This document shows positions 9,755-18,223 of a stretch of DNA of 64,000 nt, one piece after another (the first letter of the stretch is position 1; every line of letters begins with the position of its first letter). A model generated the notes under the pieces. That model was given only the letters and a program-made list of their open reading frames with translations, was not told the origin of the DNA and searched no databases. The stretch is taken from the NCBI GenBank assembly GCA_002496565.1, contig DAKJ01000016.1:1-64000 (forward strand), read 5' to 3'. Origin of the DNA: Methanosarcina sp. UBA289 (GTDB lineage Archaea > Halobacteriota > Methanosarcinia > Methanosarcinales > Methanosarcinaceae). Made by a program: the position numbers and the translations under genes.

Positions 9755-10180
9755 TCAATATCGGTTATTATAATAATTATATAATGATATGGATAAAATA
9801 CCCTGTGCCATAATTAAAAAACCGAAAAGACAAAGAACCCAAAATTCTGCGCCCATGAAACCTAAAATAAATATGATAACAGTATTTAGGTATAGCATAT
9901 ATTCATTCGTTTTGAAACCGGCTTTTTCCCTGATGAGAGTATTTCTTTCGTCTTTCATTTCAATTTCGAGTTGTTTCTTCTCCTCTGTGGATTCCTTAAT
10001 TACAAAAAGCTTCAAAATATTGTCAACTGAATGTCCGAATATCAGTAATGCTATTACAAGTGGAATAATAACCCGAATATCCCTGCCATATAATTTTATA
10101 GTAAATAAACACCCTATAATAATTCCTGCACTTATCCCAACTAATATATAATTTTTAATTTGACTATTAATTTTTATCAT
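9755..10180 (-). CDS. DUF2178 family membrane protein
   Basis: The 141-residue protein has four predicted hydrophobic segments (about 10-28, 33-52, 92-110 and 113-131). A charged cytoplasmic loop between the second and third (EEKKQLEIEMKDERNT) carries the DERN signature of DUF2178. The ATG at 10180 has a strong GGAGG six to seven bases upstream, inside the 3' end of the HTH gene, and the two genes overlap by 14 bases, so translation is coupled. An open extension to 10237 lacks such a site. HTH plus DUF2178 pairs are common in archaea and bacteria; the membrane protein may sense or relay an envelope signal to the regulator. That role is inference. Confidence 0.8.
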   Translation of the reverse strand: MIKINSQIKNYILVGISAGIIIGCLFTIKLYGRDIRVIIPLVIALLIFGHSVDNILKLFVIKESTEEKKQLEIEMKDERNTLIREKAGFKTNEYMLYLNTVIIFILGFMGAEFWVLCLFGFLIMAQGILSISLYNYYNNRY

Positions 10181-10379
10181 TTTTTTCCTCCTCATAAATG
10201 AAGATTTCTTCAATTGTAGTGTTAAAATATCTGGCAAGTTTAAAGGCTAAAATGATAGACGGGTTATATCGTCCGTTTTCTAGAGAACCTATTGTTTGCC
10301 TGGAAACTTCCAGCGCTTCAGCGAGTTCTTCCTGCTTGATTCCTTTTTGTTTTCGTAATATTTCCAGCCTATTTTTCAA
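10167..10379 (-). CDS. Small Cro/CI (XRE) family HTH regulator
   Basis: This 70-residue, single-domain regulator is a classic helix-turn-helix: NRLEILRKQKGIKQEELAEA then VSRQTIGSLENGRYNPS and FKLARYFNTTIEEIF. The open frame extends to 10553, but family members begin MKNRL. The matching codon here is a TTG at 10377-10379 with GGGGAG eight bases upstream, so I place the start there. The extra upstream residues would be translated from the operator region, which argues against the longer form. It is the first gene of a two-gene operon with the DUF2178 protein. Two palindromes just upstream suggest it represses itself. Confidence 0.8.
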   Translation of the reverse strand: MKNRLEILRKQKGIKQEELAEALEVSRQTIGSLENGRYNPSIILAFKLARYFNTTIEEIFIYEEEKNDKN

Positions 10380-10395
10380 ACTGGGATCTCCCCTA

Positions 10396-10437
10396 ATGGA
10401 AAGTAAGCTTTCCATTTGTGGAAAGTAAGCTTTCCAT
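10396..10437. promoter_or_regulatory. Tandem palindromic operator upstream of the HTH gene
   Basis: ATGGAAAGTAAGCTTTCCAT at 10396-10415 is a perfect 8-bp inverted repeat around TAAG. It is repeated with one base changed at 10418-10437 (centre spacing 22 bp, about two helical turns). It lies 17 bases upstream of the proposed TTG start, a good place for autorepression by a Cro/CI dimer. A half-site-like ACTTTCCACA follows near 10472. Confidence 0.7.
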
Positions 10438-10574
10438 ATACTTAATCTTATCGCTCTCAAACAATTTATGCATACTTTCCACAATCCGGTAAAAATAAAA
10501 AAAGTTTCAAATTTCAATGATTGTTCAGCCAACCATAAATTTTGATTACTCACAAAAATTAAACTTGAAATTGA

Positions 10575-10697
10575 GGCTTTGTAGAAAACCTATCTAAATC
10601 AGTTTCAAGAGGCTAAAACTAAATAAGCAAAAATACACTCAGCTAATTTAGTTCAAATTGATTGAGATCTTTTATTTCAGAGGATTTCTACAGAGCC
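10575..10697. mobile_element. MITE-like element, 123 bp, with TIRs and target duplication
   Basis: The left end GGCTTTGTAGAAAACC (10575-10590) and the reverse complement of the right end (10682-10697), GGCTCTGTAGAAATCC, match at 13 of 16 bases. The sequence GAAATTGA flanks both sides (10567-10574 and 10698-10705), an 8-bp target duplication. There is no coding capacity. A partial copy lies inverted at about 32104-32148. The remainder of the spacer to 10969 is AT-rich with degenerate ACTTACAAA-type repeats. Confidence 0.7.
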
Positions 10698-10969
10698 GAA
10701 ATTGAGGACTTTATCTTCTGCCCCCAAAGTTACTTGGTAAAACTAATTTACGAAGACTAATATACAAAACATCAACCTGCAAAAAATAATATATAAAATT
10801 AGCTTGCAAAGTATAATTTACAAAAACGAACTTACAAAGCTAACTCACAAAAACTAATTTACTAGAGCTGGAAACATAATTTTTTCCTTTCAAAATTTGC
10901 GTTGTGCTGGGAAAAAGAATTCGGATTTTAAATCCTCCGATTATTCAAAATTAATTGAACTTTCCTGAG

Positions 10970-12541
10970 TTAACTGAACCTTCCGATAAGCGCACTTATG
11001 CTTTCACTCGTAACCATACCTATAATTCGGTTTTCGGAATCAATTACAGGAAGCGCGGAAATCGAATAATCTTCCATTATTGAAGAGGCGGTCTCGATTT
11101 TTTCACCTGAAAATACGTATTTCACATCGCGAGTAATTATTTCATCCAGTTCGGTGATTTTGCAGGCGACGGCTTTTGTAATATCCCAGGAGGTAACGAT
11201 GCCTTCAAGCTTTCCGTCTTCGGACACGACAGGCAGGTGGTTCACTTTCTTTTTTACCATAAGGACTGAGGCGTTTTCTATCGTTTCATCTCTAGAAACC
11301 GAATAGAAATTCTGGTTCATGATGTCACTTACAAGAATCCGAGAGAGAAAGCCCCGTATAAGATAGTTAAGCTGTCCTTCCTCAAGCAGGAAAGCATCAT
11401 GCCCGTACTGAGACCTGATTTCCTCGTATTTGGCATCAACCCCGTTTGCGGTAAGTGCAGATACTATCTCCTGGGATTGATAAGGAGGGTAGAGCCAGTC
11501 TGAGGTTATGGAAATCACAAGGAATTTTGCAGTAACTTCAGAAAAACCTTCTATAAGGGACCCGCTCTTTGAAAGGTCAAAAAAATCTACGGCTTTTGTA
11601 ATATAAAGATAGGAATTGGCATCAAAACGTTTCGTAAAGGTATCTCCCTGGTGATTCAGGTAACTTTCGACCTGAAAATACGAAGAACGGTCCGGGAAGG
11701 TTTCTGAAGAAGTTTCTGATGATGTTCGCGAAATATTCGGGCCTGCCTCAGTCTGCTGAGCTCTCCCAAACTTCTTTTGCATCGAAGCATCGCTTAAATA
11801 AGTAATATGACCTATCATGCGGGCAAGTGCCAGACCCTGTGCAGGTATCTTCTTTCCGTAGTAGTTTCCCCCGTTCCATTTCGGATCATCGGTTATAGCT
11901 TTCCTTCCGATAGCCCCAAATGCAATTTGCTGCGGGGTCGTGGACGCAGTTGTTGCGATTGCAATTGCCTTTTTTACCATTTCAGGATAGCTGACCGTCC
12001 ATTGAAGTACCTGCATACCACCCATCGAACCGCCTGCAACAGCAAAAAGCTGTTTTACTCCCAGGTGCTCAATAAGTTTTTTCTGAGCATTTATCATATC
12101 CGCAATAGTAATTACAGGAAATGAGATGCCGTAGGGCTTTCCGGTTTCAGGGTCAATAGAAGAAGGGCCTGTAGAACCTTTACAGCCCCCCAGTATGTTT
12201 GAACAGATAACACAGTATTTTTCCGTATCAAAGGCCTTATTCGGGCCAATTACGATGTTCCACCAGCCTGGCTTTTTGTCTCCTGCATGAAACCCGGCAG
12301 CATGGGCATCGCCTGTAAGAGCATGACAGATCAGGATAACATTACTCTTATCGGCGTTCATTTTCCCATACATCTCGTACTCTATCCTGACATTTGAGAG
12401 GGTCTTTCCGCTCTCAAGCCTGAAAATTCCAGGAATTTCATAGTTTATAGAACGTACAATTCCCAGATTCTGGCCCTTTTTTGTCGAAAGAATGTTTTTA
12501 TAAGAAGAAATCTGGGAAGGAAGCTGGTTTGAGACTTCCAT
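10970..12541 (-). CDS. metX: Homoserine O-acetyltransferase with C-terminal CBS pair
   Basis: It acetylates homoserine for methionine synthesis by direct sulfhydrylation. The 523-residue protein has the alpha/beta-hydrolase nucleophile GGSMGG (Ser near 172), the Asp of SDWLYPP and the His of YGHDAFL, the three catalytic residues of MetX. A Ser/Thr-rich insert of about 20 residues interrupts the lid near 285. The last 125 residues form two CBS motifs, an arrangement seen in methanogen MetX and probably a ligand-sensing (adenosyl) module. It starts 2 bases after the metY stop, so the two are one operon. It probably shares control with tRNA-Cys upstream (operators at 14059-14091). Confidence 0.93.
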   Translation of the reverse strand: MEVSNQLPSQISSYKNILSTKKGQNLGIVRSINYEIPGIFRLESGKTLSNVRIEYEMYGKMNADKSNVILICHALTGDAHAAGFHAGDKKPGWWNIVIGPNKAFDTEKYCVICSNILGGCKGSTGPSSIDPETGKPYGISFPVITIADMINAQKKLIEHLGVKQLFAVAGGSMGGMQVLQWTVSYPEMVKKAIAIATTASTTPQQIAFGAIGRKAITDDPKWNGGNYYGKKIPAQGLALARMIGHITYLSDASMQKKFGRAQQTEAGPNISRTSSETSSETFPDRSSYFQVESYLNHQGDTFTKRFDANSYLYITKAVDFFDLSKSGSLIEGFSEVTAKFLVISITSDWLYPPYQSQEIVSALTANGVDAKYEEIRSQYGHDAFLLEEGQLNYLIRGFLSRILVSDIMNQNFYSVSRDETIENASVLMVKKKVNHLPVVSEDGKLEGIVTSWDITKAVACKITELDEIITRDVKYVFSGEKIETASSIMEDYSISALPVIDSENRIIGMVTSESISALIGRFS

Positions 12542-12543
12542 AA

Positions 12544-13887
12544 TCAGACCTCGGAGAGTGCCTGATCGATATCGAAAATCAGGTCTTTTGCATCCTCAAT
12601 TCCTATGGAAAGCCGGATAAAGTCCTCAGTTACGCCGCAGGCAAGCTGTTCTTCCTTTGAAAGCTGTTCGTGGGTGGTTGAAGCCGGATGGATTACAAGG
12701 CTTTTTGCGTCCCCAATATTTGCGAGGTGAGAAAAGATTTCAAGCCCCTCGATAAACTTTTTGCATTCTCTGGCTCCGCCTTTGATCCCAAAGCCTATTA
12801 ATGCACCGTAACCTGATTTAAGATATTTCTTTGCAAGCTCATGGCTGCCATGGGATTCAAGTCCAGGATATGAAACCCAGGAAACCTTAGGATGCTTTTC
12901 CAGGTATTTTGCAATCTCTAGAGCATTGTCACAGTGTTTTTTCATCCTGAGAGGCAGGGTTTCAAGTCCTAGGCTTAACAGAAATGAGTTAAAGGGAGAA
13001 ATACACGCTCCGGTGTCCCTAATGAACTGCACTCTAGCTTTTACAATAAAGGCTGCCTTTCCAAAGGCTTCTTTATATTTCAAGCCATGATACCCGGGAT
13101 CAGGCTCGCAGATTTCAGGGAACTTTTCAGGGCTCCAGTCAAAATTTCCGGAATCAACAATTACTCCTCCTATGGAAGTCCCGTGGCCGCCTATGAATTT
13201 TGTCGCTGAAAGTACGACTATATCTGCCCCGTGCTCAATTGGCCTTAAGATCAGGGGAGAAACCGTATTGTCCACGACAAGCGGAATTCCTGCAGCATGG
13301 GCGATTTCTGCGAGTTTCTCAAAATCAGGAATATCAAGCCCGGGATTTCCTATTGATTCTACGTAAAAGGCTTTTGTTTTTTCGGAGATTGCATTTTCGA
13401 ATTCTTCAGGTTTACCGGCATCTACGAATTTTACGGTTCTCCCGAGCTTGGGGAAAGTATAATTGAAAAGCTCGTAGGTTCCTCCGTAAAGCTTGTCTCC
13501 TGAAACAATCTCGTCTCCGGGCTTTGTAAATGTGAGAAGTGTGGTTGTAATTGCAGCCATTCCTGAGGAGGTTGCAAGAGCGCCTATACCTCCTTCAAGG
13601 GCAGCGACTCTTTTTTCAAAGACATCGGTTGTAGGGTTCATCAGGCGGGTATAAATATTGCCTTCTTTCCTAAGCCCAAAAAGGTCGGCTGCATGATCAG
13701 TATCGTTAAAAACATATGCTGCGGTCTGATAAATCGGAATTGATCTTGCTCCTGTAGCCGGGTCGGGTTTTGCGCCTGCATGTACAGCAAGGGTAGAAAC
13801 TCCCAAGCCGTTGGACTTCTTTTTTGTCCGACTTTCCTTACTTCCCTTGCTTTCTTCTTCATTCGGGTTTCTATTCTTGTCAGTCAT
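12544..13887 (-). CDS. metY: O-acetylhomoserine sulfhydrylase
   Basis: This PLP enzyme of the Cys/Met metabolism family turns O-acetylhomoserine and sulfide into homocysteine. The 447 residues include an acidic/basic, disordered N-terminal extension (1-25), the start STLAVHAG, PIYQTAAYVF, YTRLMNPT, the cofactor-lysine segment SATKFIGGHGT and the C-terminal SIGIEDAKDLI. It is the first protein gene of the metY-metX operon, 80 bases downstream of tRNA-Cys on the same strand. A decayed second metY lies at about 26461-26745. Sulfide as the S source fits a methanogen. Confidence 0.93.
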   Translation of the reverse strand: MTDKNRNPNEEESKGSKESRTKKKSNGLGVSTLAVHAGAKPDPATGARSIPIYQTAAYVFNDTDHAADLFGLRKEGNIYTRLMNPTTDVFEKRVAALEGGIGALATSSGMAAITTTLLTFTKPGDEIVSGDKLYGGTYELFNYTFPKLGRTVKFVDAGKPEEFENAISEKTKAFYVESIGNPGLDIPDFEKLAEIAHAAGIPLVVDNTVSPLILRPIEHGADIVVLSATKFIGGHGTSIGGVIVDSGNFDWSPEKFPEICEPDPGYHGLKYKEAFGKAAFIVKARVQFIRDTGACISPFNSFLLSLGLETLPLRMKKHCDNALEIAKYLEKHPKVSWVSYPGLESHGSHELAKKYLKSGYGALIGFGIKGGARECKKFIEGLEIFSHLANIGDAKSLVIHPASTTHEQLSKEEQLACGVTEDFIRLSIGIEDAKDLIFDIDQALSEV

Positions 13888-13967
13888 TTTGTCTTATCTC
13901 CAGGCTAATTCTCTATCCTGCCAGGCTGTTTATCAATATATTTCAATTCTAATTACTTATTTTAAAA

Positions 13968-14038
13968 GTCAGGAGTGAGAATCGAACTCACATAATTCCG
14001 GGTTGCAGCCGGAAGCATAGCCACTCTGCCATCCTGAC
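13968..14038 (-). tRNA. tRNA-Cys (GCA)
   Basis: Read on the minus strand, 71 nt fold into a full cloverleaf. The 7-bp acceptor GTCAGGA/TCCTGAC, D arm GCA/TGC, anticodon stem TCCGG/CCGGA with loop CTGCAAC (anticodon GCA), 5-nt variable loop and T stem GTGAG/CTCAC are all present. CCA is not encoded. It lies 80 bases upstream of metY on the same strand, with a TATA box and two operators directly upstream, so it may be the leader of the metYX transcript. Confidence 0.95.
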
Positions 14039-14058
14039 ACTCATCCTCTTCTCATACA

Positions 14059-14091
14059 TTCACAATTGTGAACAATCATCACAATTGTGAT
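14059..14091 (-). promoter_or_regulatory. Double operator of the cysteine/Fe-S regulon at the tRNA-Cys promoter
   Basis: TTCACAATTGTGAA at 14059-14072 and ATCACAATTGTGAT at 14078-14091 are perfect palindromes with centres 19 bp apart. On the minus strand, TATA-like stretches lie just upstream (about 14096-14106 and 14110-14121), so the operators cover the expected transcription start, 20-50 bases before the tRNA. The same palindrome occurs at 17993, 18012, 18224 and 19979. Confidence 0.8.
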
Positions 14092-14233
14092 CTCGGTATA
14101 TATAGTTATCCATATATAATTAAATGCCAAGTGGTTAATTACTTCTAATAATAAGTATTTGTATAAATAATTATCCATGGTAATGGCCAAGGCGCGAATT
14201 TAAGAATTCCAGGAATCTCTCGTGAAAAACTCG

Positions 14234-14538
14234 AGGAAAGGGTCAGAAACCCTTTCCTGTGCTTCAATTTTATAGCAATAGCTGGTGAGAAACGCAAAAA
14301 GCTCCATTTGAGATGCTAATAATGTTGCTTCGGCTCAACAAATCTCAATTTCCTGAAGGATACTGCTGATAGAAGAAACTTATGGAAGCAGTTGTCGGGG
14401 ATTTGTTAGAAGGTGCCGCCGCCGAAATATAGAAAAGAAGTCATAAAACACCCCGAGAACCATATTCGCTATATTGAACCTGTCTTTTCACCGAGCGCTA
14501 GCTCGGGCCAGTCCGAAAAAGCACAAAAGAAGACAGGT
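14234..14538. repeat. Hairpin and repeat set A-C-B left of the zinc-ribbon gene
   Basis: A perfect hairpin AGGAAAGGG/CCCTTTCCT (14234-14258) is followed by three short elements that recur to the right of the next gene. They are A (AGATGCTAATAATGTTG at 14311-14327), C (a GCCGCCGAAATATAGAAA-type piece near 14417) and B (ACCGAGCGCTAGCTCGGGCC at 14490). B sits inside a 9-bp stem ACCTGTCTT/AAGACAGGT (14478-14486, 14530-14538) followed by T-rich sequence. These look like structured RNA or ends of a decayed element. Confidence 0.45.
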
Positions 14539-14782
14539 TTTTAGCACATAGAATCCCATACTTACTTTTTTATCTATGCTGAATTCGGGGTTTGTTTGAT
14601 ATAATTGTTCTCTAGCAACCAGAAAATACATATTTGCTCTACTTTTGATGCTTACTCCTATGAATATATATCAGCATTTAGCTATATAGATTTCAAGTTA
14701 ATAAATATTTTTCAACAAAAAGATTATCTTGTTTTGAGATATATCTAGATATAATCTGGGAAAAAAGCTAAATGATTGAAAA

Positions 14783-15529
14783 TTGGTCATTGATACTTTG
14801 AGCATCCATAAATATGTAGAATTTCCAGTAGGTGTAAACAAAAGATGCCTTGATAATTACTGCTATGAGCTGGATAGGAGTACTGACACGTTAACAATCA
14901 CATCAGAAGGAGATTTTTATCATTTTCCAAAAGAACGGGCTCCTTACCTCGTTAATAGTTTAGGTCTGGAAAGAATTAATACCGTAAAAAAGATATCAGT
15001 CCTATTGTCATTGTCTTCACTTCTTATATTACCCTTTCTTCAATTTTTTAGACAAATATTGGGAGAGGCTTACTGGCCTTTATCCATTATATTGTTTCTT
15101 GGAGGCATAATGTTTTTCTTTATTTCTTCAGATCTACTTGAAATCGAAGATTATTACAAAATATCAAAATGTAAAAAATGCAATCGAGATTTTGCCTACG
15201 AAGAAATTAAAAAGCCTCTTGTCAAAAAGGTAAGCACTTACGACGATTATGAAGAAACAGAGACAAGGTACTTTAAATGTAAGTACTGCAATGATGAGGA
15301 TCTCAAGATAAAAAGCATAATTAAAAATTCTAAATCCAGAAAAAGAAGGGATCCTAAAAAAGGAAAAGCCTGTAAAGGATGCGGAAGACGATTTTCGTTA
15401 ATAGAATACAGATACCCTGATACGCATTTGGAATCTATGAATACCTCAAGAACAATCAGACACTATAAATGCAGATATTGTAGATATATGGAAATCAGCA
15501 TAAAAGATGAAGTCGTCTCCACAGACTAA
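14783..15529 (+). CDS. Membrane protein with two zinc-ribbon motifs, hypothetical
   Basis: 248 residues. Residues about 1-70 are a soluble domain, two hydrophobic segments span about 73-92 and 98-115, and the C-terminal half carries two treble-clef or zinc-ribbon units. The first has CKKC near 131 with CKYC near 168, the second CKGCG near 197 with CRYC near 231. Each ribbon is followed by a basic linker. The paired CxxC motifs suggest structural zinc. I do not recognise the family. The start is a TTG with no visible Shine-Dalgarno, so the N-terminus is uncertain. It lies between two sets of the same short repeats and has lower GC than neighbours, which hints at transfer. Confidence 0.65.
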   Translation: MVIDTLSIHKYVEFPVGVNKRCLDNYCYELDRSTDTLTITSEGDFYHFPKERAPYLVNSLGLERINTVKKISVLLSLSSLLILPFLQFFRQILGEAYWPLSIILFLGGIMFFFISSDLLEIEDYYKISKCKKCNRDFAYEEIKKPLVKKVSTYDDYEETETRYFKCKYCNDEDLKIKSIIKNSKSRKRRDPKKGKACKGCGRRFSLIEYRYPDTHLESMNTSRTIRHYKCRYCRYMEISIKDEVVSTD

Positions 15530-15588
15530 GTAAAAATAATGCAGTAAAAGCTTCAAAAAAACATTTACCGTCAATTTACCTATTTTTT

Positions 15589-15835
15589 ACCGAGCGCTAG
15601 CTTGGGCCAGTCCTAAAAATCATGAAAATTAAATAAAAGGTTTTAGAGGCACAATTCAGTGAATTTTCCTTTTTTATAAAAAGAGGACAAGAAACTATCC
15701 TTTTTCTTTATTTTATATTATGGTAAAGCCGCACTGCGTGCGGGACAATCTCCGTTTAAGATGCTAATAATGTTGTTTTGGCTCAATATAGCTCACTAAT
15801 CTAGGCGGACTGCTGCCGAAAAATAGAAATTTATT
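15589..15835. repeat. Second copy of the repeat set (B-A-C) right of the zinc-ribbon gene
   Basis: B recurs at 15589-15619 (ACCGAGCGCTAGCTTGGGCC), A at 15759-15775 (AGATGCTAATAATGTTG, identical to copy 1) and C near 15810, all in the same orientation as at 14311-14520 but in a different order. The rest of 15836-15971 is unusually GC-rich with GCGAAGCGCAGCGGAGCG-like alternation. No gene is seen in it. Confidence 0.45.
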
Positions 15836-15971
15836 TCTGAATCTCCGCCAAAAATTAGTCCTCTTGAGCGAAGCGCAGCGGAGCGAAAAGGACAGCACAC
15901 TGTAGAGCCGCAACTCTGCTGAAACGGACGCCGTGCTCCCGAAGCGAAACTCGGGGCGTAATTCGGGTGCT

Positions 15972-16268
15972 TCACTTTCGGCTAATCTCAAGCATCCTGT
16001 CCAGGGCTTTTCTGGCTTTTACCCTTATATGCTCCGGGACATGAATCTCATATTCCAGATTCTGCAAGCTGTTCAGAATAGCCTCCAGAGTGATTTTTTT
16101 CATATTGTAGCAAAAAGCCTTCTCTGAGACAGGATAAAATTTCTTATCCGGGTATTTCGCTTTCAGGTTTCGAACAATTTCTCTCTCAGTTCCAATTATA
16201 AATTCCGTGGAATCTGAACTTCCCGCTTCTTTCACAATTCCTGAGGTACTGAGAATCCTGTCTGCATT
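15972..16268 (-). pseudogene. nadA: Truncated quinolinate synthase (nadA), C-terminal third only
   Basis: The frame encodes the end of NadA: ADRILSTSG, then GSSDSTEFIIGTE, KKFYPVSEKAFCYNMKK (with a conserved cluster-ligand type Cys), and the final EHIRVKARKALDRMLE. NadA is normally about 300 residues and makes quinolinate for NAD with a [4Fe-4S] cluster. The N-terminal two thirds are missing. Homology begins directly after the iscU stop, so a deletion has joined the two genes. The open frame runs back to 16292 only by overlapping iscU. It is almost surely inactive. Its original place behind iscS-iscU fits the need of NadA for Fe-S assembly. Confidence 0.8.
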
Positions 16269-16272
16269 ATTC

Positions 16273-16662
16273 TTATTCTGTCCACGGCTCAAGCCCTTTT
16301 TTCTTTAGATAATTATTAATTGCCTCGTGGATTGCTTCTTCTGCAAGCATTGAACAGTGCATTTTTATTGGAGGAAGCCCATCAAGGGCCTCTGCAACGG
16401 CTTTGTTTGAAAGTTTCCATGCCTCTTCCAGGGTTTTTCCTTTAATCATTTCAGTTGCCATGCTGCTTGATGCGATTGCAGCTCCACATCCAAAGGTCTG
16501 GAATTTTACATCCGCAATCCGATTATCCTCAACCTTGAGGTAAATTTTCATTATATCTCCGCATTTTGCGTTTCCAACCTCTCCTACACCGTCACTGTCC
16601 TCAATACTTCCCATATTTCTCGGGTTTGAAAAATGATCCATTACTTTAAGGCTGTAATCCAT
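16273..16662 (-). CDS. iscU: Fe-S cluster scaffold protein IscU/NifU N-domain type
   Basis: The 129-residue scaffold on which IscS-derived sulfur and iron form clusters. The three ligand cysteines are present in the expected contexts: GNAKCGD (about 34), FGCGAAIASSS (about 59) and MHCSMLAEEA (about 102). The start MDYSLKVMDHFSNPRNMG is typical. It lies 136 bases downstream of iscS on the same strand and is likely cotranscribed from the promoter with operators at 17993-18025. It ends just before the nadA remnant. No Fe-S carrier (IscA type) is visible nearby. Confidence 0.93.
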   Translation of the reverse strand: MDYSLKVMDHFSNPRNMGSIEDSDGVGEVGNAKCGDIMKIYLKVEDNRIADVKFQTFGCGAAIASSSMATEMIKGKTLEEAWKLSNKAVAEALDGLPPIKMHCSMLAEEAIHEAINNYLKKKGLEPWTE

Positions 16663-16798
16663 GAACTGTCCTCCAGTGTTACCTTTTGATTATATTTTTT
16701 CAGTTTTCGAGTTATTCAAAAAATATTTAAAATTTTTAAAAATCTTTGAAAGACCTTTAAATGACTTTAGTTCTTTCAATATCATGAACGGTTACCCC

Positions 16799-17983
16799 TC
16801 AAATAGTCCTGTATTCTTTAGGGGTCAGTGGGGACATATTTCTGAGCTTTTGCACGATTTCAGGCAAAACCTCAAGTACCCTGTCCACATCTTTTTTGGA
16901 GTTTATCCTTCCGAGGCTAAGTCTGAGTGAACCGTGAACGATTTCGTGCGGGACTCCACAGGCTGTGAGCACGTGTGAGGGTTCGAGAGAAGATGAATTA
17001 CATGCGCTTCCGGTAGATGCGAATATCCTCTTCGCATTCAATAGCAGTAGAAGCGATTCGCCCTCTATGTATTCAAACGTGACATTTACATTATTTGCAA
17101 GCCTCTGTGTTGGATGTCCGTTGAGGTGAGTTTTCGGGATTATCAGAAGATTTTTGATAAGGCGCTCTCTCAGCTCCAGCAGAGTTTTGTTTGATTCTTC
17201 AATTTCGGCTGTTGCAAGCTCTATAGCTTTTCCAAGACCCACAATGGCAGGGACATTCTCAGTTCCGGCCCTGCGTTTTCTTTCCTGGGCTCCGCCGTGC
17301 AGAAGAGGGTCGATTTTTGTCCCTTTTCGGATGTAGAGCGCTCCGCAGCTCTTGGGACCCTCAAACTTGTGCCCTGAAAGGGAGAGAAGGTCAATATTCA
17401 TTTTTTTGACATCAATTGGGACATGGCCTATTGCCTGCACGGCATCCGTATGGAAGTATATCCGGTTCTCTTTCGCGATTTTCCCGATTTCGTCTACAGG
17501 CTGGATTGTCCCTATTTCATTGTTCGCAAGCATTATGGAAATAAGGATAGTATCGTCTCGAATTGCCTTCTTCAACTCCTCAGAGGATACCATTCCATAT
17601 TTGTCCACAGGCAGGTATGTTACCTCAAAGCCCTGCCCTTCCAGCCAGGCGCAGGTATGCAGGACTGCGTGGTGTTCAATAGAAGAGGTGATTATGTGTT
17701 TTCCTTTACTCCGGTTTGCAAAGGCTATCCCCTTAATTGCCCAGTTATCGGATTCTGTTCCTCCTGATGTGAAATAGATCTCGCTTTCTTCAGCCCCGAG
17801 AACATTAGCGACCTTTTTTCTTACTTTGTCTATTGCATGTTTTGATATTTTTCCAATCTCATAGATAGAAGAAGGGTTTCCGAAATTCTCAGTTATGTAG
17901 GGAAGCATCTCTTCGACAACTTCTTTCCGTATAGGAGTTGTAGCCGAGTTGTCCATGTAAATAGCCTTGTTTTCAATGGTCAC
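16799..17983 (-). CDS. iscS: Cysteine desulfurase IscS/NifS
   Basis: This PLP enzyme takes sulfur from cysteine as a persulfide. The 394 residues include YMDNSATTP at the start, GGTESDNWAIKG, the HTDAVQAIG region, the cofactor lysine in SLSGHKFEGPK (about 205) and the mobile-loop nucleophile in STGSACNSSS (about 325). The start is a GTG at 17981-17983; the nearest inner ATG falls only at the YMDN motif, so the GTG fits the family. It is the first gene of iscS-iscU, with a double operator 10-42 bases upstream. Sulfur may also go to thiamine or tRNA modification. Confidence 0.93.
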   Translation of the reverse strand: MTIENKAIYMDNSATTPIRKEVVEEMLPYITENFGNPSSIYEIGKISKHAIDKVRKKVANVLGAEESEIYFTSGGTESDNWAIKGIAFANRSKGKHIITSSIEHHAVLHTCAWLEGQGFEVTYLPVDKYGMVSSEELKKAIRDDTILISIMLANNEIGTIQPVDEIGKIAKENRIYFHTDAVQAIGHVPIDVKKMNIDLLSLSGHKFEGPKSCGALYIRKGTKIDPLLHGGAQERKRRAGTENVPAIVGLGKAIELATAEIEESNKTLLELRERLIKNLLIIPKTHLNGHPTQRLANNVNVTFEYIEGESLLLLLNAKRIFASTGSACNSSSLEPSHVLTACGVPHEIVHGSLRLSLGRINSKKDVDRVLEVLPEIVQKLRNMSPLTPKEYRTI

Positions 17984-17992
17984 ACTTACACC

Positions 17993-18025
17993 TTCACAAT
18001 CGTGAATTAAAATAACAATTGTGAC
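17993..18025 (-). promoter_or_regulatory. Double operator at the iscS promoter
   Basis: TTCACAATCGTGAA (17993-18006; one mismatch from the perfect palindrome) and ATAACAATTGTGAC (18012-18025) have centres exactly 19 bp apart, the same spacing as at tRNA-Cys. A TATA box (CTTATATAG on the minus strand, 18024-18032) lies immediately upstream, so both sites cover the expected start of the iscSU transcript. Confidence 0.78.
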
Positions 18026-18223
18026 TATATAAGTTTTATTGTAAGATACTCAGGGAAAAATTACAGACATACACGAGAAACTCCAGAATTTTTTCGGAAA
18101 ATTTTGAAAGTTGTTAAAAATCGAGCCGTTCTCTTGAAAGTTTTACTTCTTTGGAAGTCGGCAGGGAATCTTATTATTATTTTTGTTACTGAAAATAATA
18201 TATATGTACATAAGATATATTCG

